Shown here: one piece after another, positions 25,085 through 34,384 of the stretch | Layout of the letters: each line of letters opens with the position of its first letter | Position numbering within the stretch: the first letter of the stretch is position 1 | Assembly (NCBI RefSeq): GCF_003060825.1 | Contig: NZ_CP028922.1 | Location: 511,001-575,000 of the forward strand | Origin: Paenibacillus sp. CAA11 | Lineage (GTDB): Bacteria; Bacillota; Bacilli; Paenibacillales; Paenibacillaceae | Direction: 5' to 3' | Length of the DNA stretch: 64,000 nucleotides | Notes under the pieces: generated by a model | Database searches by the model: none | What the model was told of the DNA's origin: nothing | What the model saw: only the letters and a program-made list of their open reading frames with translations | Translations under genes and position numbers: made by a program

Positions 25085-26752
25085 TTAAGGCATGCCGGCC
25101 TCAAAGCTAAGGCTGCCATCTATAGATTCTAAGGTGGAAAGCAGGATGTGGTAGTCTACCTGCCAGCTCCCCGAGGTGGTCAGCAGCAAGTCTGCAGAAT
25201 ACTGCGGACGATCTCCCGGCAAGTTGACGACAATGGGGTCCATCTTCTCTTTGGTTGAAGAGAACTTCAGCGTGATTTGCTGGATTCCCTTCAGCGTGCT
25301 GCCGTCCTTATCCGTCATCTTAACCTCCAGGCGATTGCTGCCGATGGCTGCTGGTGAGATGTTCAGTTCAAGCCTGGAGCCGCCTTGCAGGGCCTCGGTC
25401 AAGTGGACCGGACCTTTAGGCGCCTGAACAGGCGAGAGGTTCGTCAGCAGCGCAGCCAGCACCAGCACGACCAGGCCGGAGGCAAGCTCGGTCCATAGGG
25501 CGGCGCCAAGCTTCTGCTGTTTGGCTCCGCGCCGATAATTGAAGAAGGCGAGGGCCAGCATGAGAATCATCAGGCCCGCCTTCACCAGCAGCACCTGCCC
25601 GTAAGCTGTGTTGAACAGCGCCCCCACATCGGGCAGGTAAAGGACGGAGCCATACACGCCGCTGATTAGCAGAACGGCAACGCAGAGGGATGCCGTTAAC
25701 GAGAAGCGGCGAACCGTAAAGGCAGCAAGCGAAGGCTGCCCGTCAAGCCGGGCCTGGCCAGCCGCGATGCCTGGCATCACAAGCGCCAGGGCAACCAGGC
25801 CCCCGGTCCACAGCGATGCGGCTGCCAGATGCACGAAGTCGGCGGCAATCGCTAAGGTCCGTGAAGAAGCGGCTGCCGGGTGGCCGATAAAGGCTTTGGC
25901 CAGGAGCATCAGACCGAGCGTCACGGCCGCCCAGCGGGCAAGGCTTCGCTTGCGGCGCTGATAGTCCTTGGACACGAGCCCGTAAGTCAAGGCGGCGAGG
26001 ACAAGCAGCATCAGCGCCTGCGCCCACCAGACCGTTCCGAAGGAAGAGGTCTTTAGGGTCTGGCGGAACAGTTCACCCTGCCATACGGCGCCCCAGCCAA
26101 GTCCAGCTTCGAGCCGGATTTGCAGAGGCAGGCTGAGCAGAATTCCTAGACCCGCGAGGAGGAGAGCGGCGGTGAGCCAGATGCGGCTCCCGCGATTAGT
26201 GTAGCTCCCCTCACGGGCATGCTTGGGCAGAAGGAATAGGGAGAGCGACAGAACACCGGCATATAAGGCGTATCCTAAATATTGAAGCCAGCGGATCAGC
26301 GTCTGGTCCAGACCGGGTGATGTATTGTCCTGAGCACTTCCGGGCAGATCGGCACTTGCGCTGCTCGCTTGCCCAACAATAAAAGGAATGGTGCCGGATA
26401 TCGGATGTCCATCTCCCGAAACGGCACGCCAGTGAATCGTATAGACCCCTTCAGGGAGGTCTGGCTTGAGCTTGTTAACCAGTTTGGCTGCATTGTTCGG
26501 ATCTATGCCAGCCTGATCCAAATCCACTCGATCTCCGGAGGCGTTCGTAACCGAAAGGGTGAGGAAGGCGCCTCCGACGGGCTCGTTGAACAGAATGGAT
26601 ACCTGTTCGGGTGAATGAGGCATAACTTGACCGCTGGCAGGTTCGGCTTCAATAATATAGGCATGCGCGGATGCGAAGCCTGGAAATAGCAGGATGAGGC
26701 AGCCAAGAATCATGAGGCTGAGGGTCATTCTTTGTAATGTTTGAACCTTCAT
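25085..26752 (-). CDS. ycnJ: YcnJ-type copper import protein (CopC-CopD fusion)
   Basis: 555 residues. The signal peptide ends ASA at residue 29, and mature His30 starts the CopC domain (HAYIIEAEPASG through GDGHPISG, ~30-127), whose His residues bind Cu(II). An eight-helix CopD membrane domain (~155-425) follows, then an extracytoplasmic C-terminal YtkA-like region. B. subtilis YcnJ imports copper under limitation. It is divergent from csoR-copZA, and the shared 236-bp intergenic region carries a CsoR-type operator. No ycnK-like repressor is seen. Confidence 0.88.
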   Translation of the reverse strand: MKVQTLQRMTLSLMILGCLILLFPGFASAHAYIIEAEPASGQVMPHSPEQVSILFNEPVGGAFLTLSVTNASGDRVDLDQAGIDPNNAAKLVNKLKPDLPEGVYTIHWRAVSGDGHPISGTIPFIVGQASSASADLPGSAQDNTSPGLDQTLIRWLQYLGYALYAGVLSLSLFLLPKHAREGSYTNRGSRIWLTAALLLAGLGILLSLPLQIRLEAGLGWGAVWQGELFRQTLKTSSFGTVWWAQALMLLVLAALTYGLVSKDYQRRKRSLARWAAVTLGLMLLAKAFIGHPAAASSRTLAIAADFVHLAAASLWTGGLVALALVMPGIAAGQARLDGQPSLAAFTVRRFSLTASLCVAVLLISGVYGSVLYLPDVGALFNTAYGQVLLVKAGLMILMLALAFFNYRRGAKQQKLGAALWTELASGLVVLVLAALLTNLSPVQAPKGPVHLTEALQGGSRLELNISPAAIGSNRLEVKMTDKDGSTLKGIQQITLKFSSTKEKMDPIVVNLPGDRPQYSADLLLTTSGSWQVDYHILLSTLESIDGSLSFEAGMP

Positions 26753-26913
26753 GGAGTCTTAGAACCCCCTTTTTATTTATTTTGCAATGACATATATCAT
26801 CTTATCTCTGTTATTCCCACCTTGAGAATGACCATAACGGGCTATTAGCGGCGGATAAGCGCATAGGATTATGTCCATATTGTGAAAGGTCAAGAAAAAT
26901 ACAGTAATGCAGC

Positions 26914-26943
26914 TTTACATACCCCTAGGGGGTATGATAAGAT
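26914..26943 (+). promoter_or_regulatory. csoR promoter with embedded CsoR operator
   Basis: -35 TTTACA (26914-26919), 18-bp spacer, -10 TAAGAT (26938-26943). The spacer holds the pseudo-palindrome ATACCCCTAGGGGGTAT (26919-26935), a classic CsoR-type copper operator. Cu(I) binding to CsoR would derepress csoR-copZ-copA. Confidence 0.85.
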
Positions 26944-26988
26944 CGAAACGTACTAACTAAGCAGGATTGGCATAAGGAGGAATCGCTG

Positions 26989-27330
26989 ATGAAGGAAGAG
27001 AATCAAGCGGGCGAGAAGCAGGCTTCACAATGCTGCGATTCCCATCATGCGGATAGACAGAGCCATCATTCAGAGGCCTTTAAGGGCAAGCTCATTACCC
27101 GGCTTAACCGGATTGAGGGCCAGATTCGCGGCGTGAAGGGACTCATCGAGAAGGATACTTACTGCGATGATGTGCTGAATCAGATTGCGGCGATCCAATC
27201 CGCGCTCAATGGCGTTGGGAAGCTGCTGCTGGAAGGGCATATGAAGAGTTGCCTGATTGAGCGCATCCAAGCCGGAGAGATGGAAGTCGTCGATGAGCTG
27301 CTGGTCACTGTCAACAAATTAATGAAGTAG
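26989..27330 (+). CDS. csoR: copper-sensing transcriptional repressor CsoR
   Basis: 113 residues of the CsoR/RcnR all-helical family. The Cu(I) ligand set is present: Cys59, His84 and Cys88 (DTYCDD; EGHMKSC). The N-terminus adds a Cys/His-rich stretch (QCCDSHHADRQSHH) that may bind extra metal and is longer than the canonical form. AAGGAGG precedes ATG 26989. It is first in csoR-copZ-copA, under an operator of its own type. Confidence 0.95.
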   Translation: MKEENQAGEKQASQCCDSHHADRQSHHSEAFKGKLITRLNRIEGQIRGVKGLIEKDTYCDDVLNQIAAIQSALNGVGKLLLEGHMKSCLIERIQAGEMEVVDELLVTVNKLMK

Positions 27331-27370
27331 TTTCCATTTATACAATCACAAATTATAGGAGGTAGTTTAC

Positions 27371-27571
27371 ATGCAAAACGTGAAGCTGCAAGTGGAAGGT
27401 ATGTCGTGCAATCATTGTGTCAAAGCGGTTGAAGGTGCGCTTGAGGAAGTTGGAGCAGCAGGCAAAGTGGATCTTGCCGCGAAGACTGTAGATGTTACTT
27501 ATGATGAGAGCAAGTTGAACCTTGATGCGATCAAAGCTGCGATTGAAGATCAAGGGTATGACGTCGTCTAA
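27371..27571 (+). CDS. copZ: copper chaperone CopZ
   Basis: 66-residue HMA-fold chaperone with the Cu(I) site GMSCNHC (Cys13, Cys16). It carries cytosolic Cu(I) to CopA and to CsoR. It sits 40 bp after csoR, and TAGGAGG precedes the start. Confidence 0.93.
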   Translation: MQNVKLQVEGMSCNHCVKAVEGALEEVGAAGKVDLAAKTVDVTYDESKLNLDAIKAAIEDQGYDVV

Positions 27572-27600
27572 GGCGGGCAGAGTTTTCTGCCGTTTGAAAT

Positions 27601-27617
27601 ATACCCCCTAGGGGTAT
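27601..27617 (+). promoter_or_regulatory. second CsoR operator before copA
   Basis: ATACCCCCTAGGGGTAT is nearly identical to the operator before csoR. A TTGAAA hexamer (27594-27599) lies directly upstream. This points to a second copper-regulated start inside the operon, raising copA output. Confidence 0.8.
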
Positions 27618-27658
27618 TTTGGAGAGGCTAAGGCTTAACATTAGAGGAGGAACCTCAT

Positions 27659-29890
27659 ATGGAAAATGCAAAGGAAGCATTGGCCGGCCAGGAGCAGACT
27701 ACCCTTCAGATTACGGGAATGACCTGTGCCGCTTGCGCTACAAGAATTGAGAAGGGTCTGAACCGGCTCCCGGGTGTGGAGCAGGCCAATGTGAACCTGG
27801 CGATGGAGACGGCTATGGTGAAGTATGAGCCGGATGCCGTCTCGCTCGAAGATATCATGAAGAAGGTCGATCAATTAGGATACAAGGCCGAGCCTAAGCA
27901 ATCAGAGGAAGAGACTGAGAAGGCCAAGACCCGCGAGGTTCATCATCAACGGAACAAGCTGATTGTCTCGGCGGTTCTGTCACTTCCCCTGCTGTGGGCT
28001 ATGGCAGGCCATTTCTCCTTCACCTCGTTCATCTGGACGCCGGAGCTGCTCATGAACCCGTGGTTCCAGCTGATTTTGGCAACGCCCGTACAGTTCATCA
28101 TCGGCGGCGGGTTCTATGTGGGCGCTTATAAGGCATTAAGGAACAAAAGCGCCAATATGGATGTGCTTGTCGCGCTCGGAACCTCAGCGGCCTATTTCTA
28201 CAGCCTGTATCAGACGATCCGCTGGGCAACCCTGCCGCATGCCCATACCTCTGAGCTGTACTATGAGACCAGCGCCATTCTCATTACCTTAATTCTGATG
28301 GGAAAATGGTTCGAAGCGCTCGCTAAGGGCCGCTCCTCTCAAGCGATCAAGACCTTGATGGGCCTGCAAGCGAAGAACGCGCTTGTTGTGCGGGATGGGG
28401 CCGAGACGCTGGTGCCCTTAGAAGAAGTCGTTCCCGGGGATATTGTCGTTGTCCGTCCCGGTGAGAAAATTCCGGTGGACGGGGAAGTGATCGAAGGGAT
28501 GACTTCGATCGATGAGTCGATGCTGACCGGAGAGAGTATCCCCGTTGAGAAGAAGCCGGGGGATACGGTGATCGGTGCCACGGTGAACAAGCACGGGGCG
28601 CTGAAGATCCGGGCCACGAAGGTCGGACGCGAGACAGCCCTGGCTCAGATTATCCGTGTTGTGGAAGAAGCACAGGGCTCTAAGGCACCTATTCAGCGCG
28701 TTGCTGATGTGATCTCCGGCATCTTCGTGCCGATTGTCGTCGGCATCGCCGCTGTGACCTTCCTTGTATGGCTGCTGCTTGTAAATCCAGGCGATTTCTC
28801 AGGCGCGCTGGAGAAAGCCATCGCGGTCCTGGTTATTGCCTGCCCTTGCGCGCTCGGGCTGGCTACGCCAACCTCGATTATGGCTGGATCAGGCCGTGCG
28901 GCAGAATACGGCATCCTCTTCAAGGGCGGCGAGCATCTGGAAGCTGCACAGCGCATAGATACGGTCGTGCTGGATAAGACCGGCACGGTCACGCAAGGCA
29001 AGCCGGTGCTGACAGATGTGTTGCCTGCCGCTGGCATCCGCGAAGAGGATTTGCTTCGCTGGGTTGCAACCGCTGAAGCCCGCTCCGAGCATCCGCTGGC
29101 GGAAGCGATTGTGAGCGGGGCCCGCGAGCGGGGGCTGAGCCTTCCGGAAGCGAGCGCCTTCGAAGCGGTGCCGGGCCACGGCATCATGGCGGATGTGGAT
29201 GGCCGCCGGCTGCTTGCTGGCACACGGCGGCTGATGCAGCGCGAAGGCGTGGCGGCTGACGCTGCCACCAAGGCCATGGCCGAGCTGGAGCAGGCCGGCA
29301 AGACGGCTCTGCTCATCGCAGTGGACGGCCAATATGCCGGCACGGTCGCCGTGATGGACACGGTTAAGGACACCTCCAAGGCCGCGGTGCAGCGGCTGAA
29401 GGAGCAGGGGATCCGTGTCATCATGATTACCGGCGACAACGAGCGTGCGGCCCGCGCCATTGCCGCCGAGGTCGGCATTGATGAAGTGCTGGCCGAGGTG
29501 CTGCCGGAGGGCAAGGCCGCTGAGGTCAAGCGGCTGCAGCAGCAGGGCCGCCGGGTCGCTATGGTCGGCGACGGCATTAACGATGCCCCGGCCTTGGCAA
29601 CGGCGGACACGGGCATTGCCATCGGCACGGGGACCGATGTGGCCATGGAGGCCGCCGATGTGACCCTGATGCGGGGCGACCTGACCGGCGTGGCGGACGC
29701 CATTCTTATGAGCCGCCGCACCATGGGCAACATTAAGCAGAACCTGTTCTGGGCGCTAGCCTACAACACGGTGGGCATCCCGATTGCCGCGGCTGGCTTC
29801 CTCGCTCCGTGGCTGGCAGGGGCTGCCATGGCGCTTAGCTCGGTGTCGGTCGTGCTGAATGCGCTGCGGCTGCAGCGGGTGAAGCTATAA
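27659..29890 (+). CDS. copA: Cu(I)-exporting P1B-type ATPase CopA
   Basis: 743 residues. One N-terminal HMA domain carries the Cu(I) site MTCAAC (Cys23, Cys26). Eight membrane helices follow, with the transport-site motif Cys395-Pro-Cys397. Other P-type motifs are TGES in the actuator, phosphorylated Asp439 in [17 protein letters not shown] in the nucleotide domain, and [10 protein letters not shown]. It exports Cu(I) from the cytosol. Many CopA proteins carry two HMA domains and this one has a single copy. It is last in csoR-copZ-copA. Confidence 0.95.
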   Translation: MENAKEALAGQEQTTLQITGMTCAACATRIEKGLNRLPGVEQANVNLAMETAMVKYEPDAVSLEDIMKKVDQLGYKAEPKQSEEETEKAKTREVHHQRNKLIVSAVLSLPLLWAMAGHFSFTSFIWTPELLMNPWFQLILATPVQFIIGGGFYVGAYKALRNKSANMDVLVALGTSAAYFYSLYQTIRWATLPHAHTSELYYETSAILITLILMGKWFEALAKGRSSQAIKTLMGLQAKNALVVRDGAETLVPLEEVVPGDIVVVRPGEKIPVDGEVIEGMTSIDESMLTGESIPVEKKPGDTVIGATVNKHGALKIRATKVGRETALAQIIRVVEEAQGSKAPIQRVADVISGIFVPIVVGIAAVTFLVWLLLVNPGDFSGALEKAIAVLVIACPCALGLATPTSIMAGSGRAAEYGILFKGGEHLEAAQRIDTVVLDKTGTVTQGKPVLTDVLPAAGIREEDLLRWVATAEARSEHPLAEAIVSGARERGLSLPEASAFEAVPGHGIMADVDGRRLLAGTRRLMQREGVAADAATKAMAELEQAGKTALLIAVDGQYAGTVAVMDTVKDTSKAAVQRLKEQGIRVIMITGDNERAARAIAAEVGIDEVLAEVLPEGKAAEVKRLQQQGRRVAMVGDGINDAPALATADTGIAIGTGTDVAMEAADVTLMRGDLTGVADAILMSRRTMGNIKQNLFWALAYNTVGIPIAAAGFLAPWLAGAAMALSSVSVVLNALRLQRVKL

Positions 29891-29945
29891 GGTTCGATGC
29901 TGTAATAGCTAACCCTGGTAGGAGTTAACGCTGATAAAAACTAAA

Positions 29946-30218
29946 GCAGTAGCACTCGGAACTGTTAAACCCGAAGTTGCAACACATGAAGTTGTAATGC
30001 CCGAAGCTATAATCATCGAAGTGTAACACTTCGGAGCTGTTATACCCGAAGTTGTAGCACCCGAAGTTGGAGCACTTGAAGTTGTTACACCCGAAGTTGT
30101 AGCACTTGAAGTTGTTACACCCGAAGTTGTAGCACCTGAAGTTGTAATGTATGAAGCTGTTACACCCGTAGCTGTAGCACAGGAAGTTGCAACACAGGGA
30201 GCTGTGACACCCGAAGTG
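29946..30218. repeat. degenerate 15-bp tandem array, about 18 units
   Basis: Units resemble GAAGTTGTAGCACCC, and phase is exactly kept over ~273 bp. On the plus strand they would encode EVVAP-like pentapeptides with one stop (TAA at 30024) and no evident start. On the minus strand a TTG-started 114-codon frame (30253-29909, AAGGAAG upstream) would encode a Thr/Ser-rich TTSGV-type repeat. Because the period is divisible by three, several frames stay open by construction, so coding is unproven. The array lies directly 3' of copA. Confidence 0.85.
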
Positions 30219-30277
30219 AGGTTGGTAAATTCGCAGTATCCCTTCCTCTTCAAGAGAGCTTCTTCCTTCTAGAATCG

Positions 30278-30346
30278 CACCTCTTAGAGTAAACGTTAAA
30301 ACGGCTTCTGCTGAAGCTTGGCGGCGTGCTCTGGAGGTGTTTTTTA
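30278..30346 (+). terminator. possible copA-operon terminator
   Basis: CACCTCTTAGAG (30278-30289) can pair with CTCTGGAGGTG (30329-30339) across a long loop, followed by six T. The right half shares TCTGGAGGTGTTTTT with the hairpin at 10839-10912. Confidence 0.4.
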
Positions 30347-30437
30347 TGAGGAGGGGAGCTGTGACCATAAAAAACCTCATTCAACGGACCATGGAGTATG
30401 CCTGGCTTGACCCTCACGCTGCGTGATGCTTTACAGT

Positions 30438-30537
30438 CTATATAGATTGAACTGGAGCTTTACATTGAACCTTCTATATAACGGTAACGGTCCAATAGGG
30501 CTCTATGACATTCATTTCTTTAGTTCATTCCATATAG
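30438..30537 (+). repeat. palindromic intergenic repeat, copy A
   Basis: 100-bp element with terminal inverted repeats (CTATATAGATTGAACT at the left; the right end reads CTATATGGAATGAACT when reverse-complemented). Related to copies at 45401-45497 and 53892-53990. It has no coding capacity. It lies just upstream of the DUF2268 gene. Confidence 0.85.
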
Positions 30538-30595
30538 TTCAGACTGGAATTATAGAATTCGACTGACGGATTCAGGAAGGAGGATCATAAGAGCG

Positions 30596-31492
30596 TTGAA
30601 GGTTATCGTAGAAAGGACATTTGACCAGTATGAGGCGTTATTTTCCATAGAAGAGGGGAGAGAGGATTACTTTCGTTATCACATGATGAAGCCGTTCGAG
30701 CCGATGTGGAATACGATCCAGGTTCCGCTCAAGGCTAAGCAGCCGGGCGGCTACGACGTGGTGATGGCGGCGAAGATGCTGGGCTATCTTGACTTAGGTG
30801 AGGCAGAGCTTGGCAGAAAGGGCCTGGCGCAGCTGCGGGAGGCTCGGGCTATGGAAATCGCACAGAGGACGCTGGATACGTGCATTCAGACGATGAAGCA
30901 GTGGGAACTGAGTATCCGTGCGGACGAGCTAAGGCTTGGAATTTACCTGGCTGATCCGGTTAAGCTTGAAATGCAGCAAGGATACTGCGGCTTTGGCGGC
31001 ATTCCGGGCTTTATCCAATTGATGATCTATCCAAGCCCTTACAATCTGCCGCGGATTCCGGCCTTGATTGCTCATGAATTTCATCATAATCTCCGTTTCT
31101 CCTATTACGACTGGGATCATGGCAACGTGACGGTCGGTGACTATCTGATTATTGAAGGGCTGGCCGAATCCTTTGCCAAAGAGCTGTACGGGGAAGAGCT
31201 GCTGGGTCCGTGGGTAACTTCCATGGATGAGGAGGAGCTGGAATACTCGATTCAGGTGATCCAAGAGGCGCTGCCGGTTAAGGGATTCGCTGAGGTCAGC
31301 AGCTACATGTTTGGAGATAAGATCGCTATAGATCAGGGATACTCGCCTGTAGGTCTGTCGCCGTTCGCCGGTTATTCGGTAGGTTATCAGGCGGTGCAGT
31401 CTTTTCTGAGGAGGGAACAGGTCACCCTTAAGGAGGCTACTCTATTAAGTACCGCTGATATTGTTGAGCATTGCGGTTTGTTCTTCAAATAA
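30596..31492 (+). CDS. DUF2268 putative zinc metallopeptidase
   Basis: 298 residues of the YjaZ/DUF2268 type. A zincin motif His160-Glu-Phe-His-His164 (LIAHEFHHNLRFS) is followed by IIEGLAESFAKELYGEE, supplying a likely third ligand. There is no signal peptide, so it is probably cytosolic. The start is TTG 30596, after AAGGAGG, since no in-frame ATG lies nearby. The physiological substrate is unknown. Repeat copy A ends 58 bp upstream. Neighbours give no functional context. Confidence 0.8.
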   Translation: MKVIVERTFDQYEALFSIEEGREDYFRYHMMKPFEPMWNTIQVPLKAKQPGGYDVVMAAKMLGYLDLGEAELGRKGLAQLREARAMEIAQRTLDTCIQTMKQWELSIRADELRLGIYLADPVKLEMQQGYCGFGGIPGFIQLMIYPSPYNLPRIPALIAHEFHHNLRFSYYDWDHGNVTVGDYLIIEGLAESFAKELYGEELLGPWVTSMDEEELEYSIQVIQEALPVKGFAEVSSYMFGDKIAIDQGYSPVGLSPFAGYSVGYQAVQSFLRREQVTLKEATLLSTADIVEHCGLFFK

Positions 31493-31623
31493 CCAGTTCA
31501 TAGTTCATAGGAGTGCGTGAAATTGGTTGGGCCAAGGAGCCAGGCTTTGGATGGCGCGAAAGCAATCGACATGCGCTAGAATAGATCCCACAAGCGAAGA
31601 ATGGATGGGAGAACAGAAATGAC

Positions 31624-32238
31624 ATGTGGGAAGCTGCTTTACACGGATTCATATTAGCCTGGGGATTGATTCTGCCATTAGGGGTGCAAAATGTGTTTGT
31701 CTTCAACCAGGGAGCGGCACAGCCGAAGCTTGCGCGCGCGCTTCCTGCGGTGGTTACTGCAGCCATTTGTGATACCCTGCTGATTCTGCTGGCCGTGCTG
31801 GGCGTATCGCTGATTGTACTGTCTCTGGCTTGGCTGAAAACTATACTGTATGCAGTGGGCACCTTGTTCCTTGCGTACATGGGCTGGTCGATCTGGAGAA
31901 GTGAGCCGCCAGCACCGGGCAATGCTTCGGCGGGAGTAGGTGTGCGCAAACAGATCATGTTCGCATTATCTGTATCCCTGTTGAATCCGCATGCGATCCT
32001 GGACACCATTGGCGTCATTGGCACCAGCTCGCTGAGCTATGAGGGTTATGCCAAGGCCGGATTTGCGGCAGCTGCGATTGCCGTGTCCTGGATTTGGTTT
32101 GCTGGACTCGCGGTTGCGGGCAGGGGTATGGGGCGTCTGGACAGCTCGGGCAGGCTGCTGCTTCTGATGAACAAGCTGTCTGCCGTGGTAGTCTGGGTGA
32201 TGGCTGTATATATGGTGAAGATGCTGGTATTCCCTTAA
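31624..32238 (+). CDS. LysE-family amino acid exporter (ArgO-like)
   Basis: 204 residues with five or six membrane helices. The LysE/ArgO signatures GLILPLGVQNVFVFNQG near the N-terminus and SLLNPHAILDTIGVIG at ~119-134 are clear. It would export basic amino acids such as arginine or lysine. The start is ATG 31624, with GGGAG upstream. Monocistronic, with its own terminator. Confidence 0.9.
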   Translation: MWEAALHGFILAWGLILPLGVQNVFVFNQGAAQPKLARALPAVVTAAICDTLLILLAVLGVSLIVLSLAWLKTILYAVGTLFLAYMGWSIWRSEPPAPGNASAGVGVRKQIMFALSVSLLNPHAILDTIGVIGTSSLSYEGYAKAGFAAAAIAVSWIWFAGLAVAGRGMGRLDSSGRLLLLMNKLSAVVVWVMAVYMVKMLVFP

Positions 32239-32277
32239 GAAGTTAGACAGCAAGGGATAGGGATGGCGGCACTCGAA

Positions 32278-32309
32278 AGGGGCTCATCGGATCGATGAGC
32301 TTCTTTTTT
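32278..32309 (+). terminator. terminator of the LysE-family gene
   Basis: GGCTCATCG pairs with CGATGAGCT, followed by six T. Confidence 0.9.
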
Positions 32310-32366
32310 GTGATTATTTTAAATTTTAGGGATTGACGGACGGGTCGTTATCCTGTATATTTTAAA

Positions 32367-32394
32367 CAAACGTTTGATTTAAACGATCGTTTAA
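32367..32394. promoter_or_regulatory. tandem palindromic operators before the ABC-2-type gene
   Basis: CAAACGTTTG (32367-32376) and TTAAACGATCGTTTAA (32379-32394, a perfect 16-bp palindrome) lie 36-63 bp before the start. Paired palindromes of this size are typical TetR operators, and a TetR gene lies in the same cluster (33782). A LacI-type reading of the first palindrome, which is identical to 800-809, is possible but less likely. Confidence 0.6.
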
Positions 32395-32429
32395 TAAACA
32401 AAAATAGAGATATGGAGTGGAGATTTATT

Positions 32430-33596
32430 ATGTTTTCAGCCCTTAAAGCCTTGCTTCGCAAGCCGCCAACCATTATAGGAATCAGCGTGGCGCTTGCCTT
32501 CCAGCTCATCTTCAGCCTGGTATGGATGACTGCCTATGACGGAATGAATGAGCGAACAGACAAATTGACCGTAGCTATAGTAAATGAAGATGGAGAGGCC
32601 GGCAAGGCCATCGGTGAGCAGCTGGCTGGCAAGCTGCCTTTCCATCTTGAGAATATGTCGGCAGAAGAGGCTAAGGATGGCCTGACAAAGCGCGATGTGC
32701 AGATGGTTGTGACTATCCCGGCAACCTTCTCGGAGCAGCTTCAGACGGCGGGTGGCAAGCCTGAGCTTAGCTTTACGATTAATGAATCCAATCCGGCAAC
32801 GATCAAGAGCATTATGCAAAGTGCGGCCAATTCGATTGGGAGCGCCTTGAACCAGAACGTCACCCTGCAGGGCACCGAGGCTGTGCTTCAGCAGCTGAAG
32901 CTGCCGGAGCAGCAGGCCCATAAGGTGGCTGAGTCGCTAAGCGGACGCGTGGCGATCAAGACCGAGCTGCTTAATCCGGTAGATGGCATGAACAACCAGA
33001 TGGTTCCGATGATGCTGGTGCTTGCCTCCTTTGTAGGCTCCATGATTATGGCCATGAATGTACAGCAGGGATTCGGCATGCTGGGAGCCGCCTTCAGTAA
33101 ATGGCAGAAGTTCGGTGCGCGCATAATTCTGAATGCAGCAACTGCGGTAGTGGTGTCCTTGGTTGGGTCCTCCATGGTCATGGCGCTCGGTGGTCAAGCT
33201 GCTCATGGCATGCTGGAGCTGTGGATGTTCCAGGCCCTGTTCCTGGTCTCCTTCATGTTCTTAGCCCAGATGTTCATCATGCTGGTCGGTCCGGCCGGGA
33301 TGTTCCTGAATATGTTCATGATGTCTATTCAGCTGGTAACCTCCGGAGCGATGGCTCCGCGTCAGATGCTTAATTCTTTCTACGGGTTCCTTGGTGAGAT
33401 CCTGCCAGCCTCCTATGCGGTGGACGGGCTGATGAACCTGCAGTTTGGCGGTCCTGCCGTAGGCCGTCAAGCAGCGATGCTGGCCTTAATTACAGCAATC
33501 TGTCTGCTGGTATGTCTTGTTATAACGGCTTTGCGTCGTTCGAAGCCCGCTTTACAGGCAGCTTCAGTACCGGAGCCGGAACCGGAAGCCGCTTAG
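32430..33596 (+). CDS. ABC-2-type / YhgE-Pip-like membrane protein
   Basis: 388 residues. One N-terminal membrane helix is followed by a ~170-residue extracytoplasmic region (LTVAIVNEDGEAGKAIGEQLA, then TFSEQL) and a C-terminal block of five or six helices with an EILPASYAVDGLMNLQFGG motif. This is the half-transporter layout of ABC-2 permeases and YhgE/Pip proteins. No ATPase gene is adjacent. ATG 32430 is preferred to ATG 32412 because GGAGTGGAG lies between them. Tandem palindromes upstream suggest control by the TetR protein encoded next. Confidence 0.8.
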   Translation: MFSALKALLRKPPTIIGISVALAFQLIFSLVWMTAYDGMNERTDKLTVAIVNEDGEAGKAIGEQLAGKLPFHLENMSAEEAKDGLTKRDVQMVVTIPATFSEQLQTAGGKPELSFTINESNPATIKSIMQSAANSIGSALNQNVTLQGTEAVLQQLKLPEQQAHKVAESLSGRVAIKTELLNPVDGMNNQMVPMMLVLASFVGSMIMAMNVQQGFGMLGAAFSKWQKFGARIILNAATAVVVSLVGSSMVMALGGQAAHGMLELWMFQALFLVSFMFLAQMFIMLVGPAGMFLNMFMMSIQLVTSGAMAPRQMLNSFYGFLGEILPASYAVDGLMNLQFGGPAVGRQAAMLALITAICLLVCLVITALRRSKPALQAASVPEPEPEAA

Positions 33597-33672
33597 GGCG
33601 AATAAGGGATAGCGGCCTACTGCAGCTGTATGCTGTAGTGTATATGAAGGATGAGCAATGTATCCGAAATAA

Positions 33673-33712
33673 AGCCGCCTTTATCTTATGATGGGATAGA
33701 GGTGGCTTTTGC
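33673..33712 (+). terminator. terminator after the ABC-2-type gene
   Basis: GCCGCCTTTATC pairs imperfectly with GATAGAGGTGGC, followed by TTTT. Confidence 0.65.
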
Positions 33713-33781
33713 CGTACTTTTCTTGCGGATGCGGTTATAAAGTCTCATAATGAGAATAGTATCACCTGAAGGGGACTTTGA

Positions 33782-34384
33782 ATGATGAAGCAAATTTCGG
33801 AGAAAGACATCAAGACACGAATTCTGCTTTCGGCTAAGAAGCTGTTCGCGAAGCAGGGGTTTGACGCCACCACGGTGCGTCAAATTTGCGAGGATGCTGG
33901 GGCCAATGTAGCGCTTGTCTCTTACCATTTCGGAGGGAAGGAGAAGGTGTTCGAAGCAATCTTTGAACAATTCTTCCCGGGGAATGCGATGGATCAATAT
34001 GCGGATGAGTTGATGGAACCGATCACTGGCATACGCTTTCTTGTAAGAGAGATCATTATCTTTACCTCGAATGACAGAGAGCTTAGCGACATGGTGCAGC
34101 GGGAATTGACGCTTGAGTCGCCGCGCAGCAGCATCGTGCTGAAGTTCATTGATCCGGTCTGGGAGCAGGTTAGATTCTTGCTGGAGCAGGGGAAGCGGGA
34201 AGGGAAATTTCATTATGAATCGCTGAATCACACGCTGCTTATGGTGATTGGGGTATGCCTGGCCCACAAGCGGATTCATAATTTTGATAGGTTATTTACC
34301 GAAGAGGGCTATGATGAAGAGCGGATTCCTGAACAGGCCATTGAATTTATCTTAAAAGCATTAGGAGTGAAAGAATATGAATGA
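33782..34384 (+). CDS. TetR-family transcriptional regulator
   Basis: 200 residues. The N-terminal TetR helix-turn-helix covers ~8-55 (TRILLSAKKLFAKQGFDATT, then VSYHFGGKEKVFEAIF). The C-terminal ligand domain is of the CerR/YttP-like type. The nitroreductase start overlaps its end by eight bases, so the two are cotranscribed. It probably acts at the palindromes before the ABC-2-type gene and perhaps at its own promoter. The ligand is unknown, but a toxic or reducible compound fits the neighbours. Confidence 0.9.
   Translation: MMKQISEKDIKTRILLSAKKLFAKQGFDATTVRQICEDAGANVALVSYHFGGKEKVFEAIFEQFFPGNAMDQYADELMEPITGIRFLVREIIIFTSNDRELSDMVQRELTLESPRSSIVLKFIDPVWEQVRFLLEQGKREGKFHYESLNHTLLMVIGVCLAHKRIHNFDRLFTEEGYDEERIPEQAIEFILKALGVKEYE

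Noticed and set aside
28693..29733. 346-codon open frame antisense to copA
   Set aside because: It is Ser/Ala/Arg/Thr-rich, lacks motifs and lies fully inside copA. High third-position GC in copA explains the open antisense frame.
29946..30218. CRISPR array reading of the 15-bp repeats
   Set aside because: Units are contiguous without spacers, far too short for CRISPR repeats, and no cas gene is present.
29925..30380. Pentapeptide-repeat protein (CYNFG/CNNFK) on the minus strand
   Set aside because: Spacing of aromatic and small residues does not fit the A(D/N)LXX pattern. The frame is open only because the repeat period is divisible by three.
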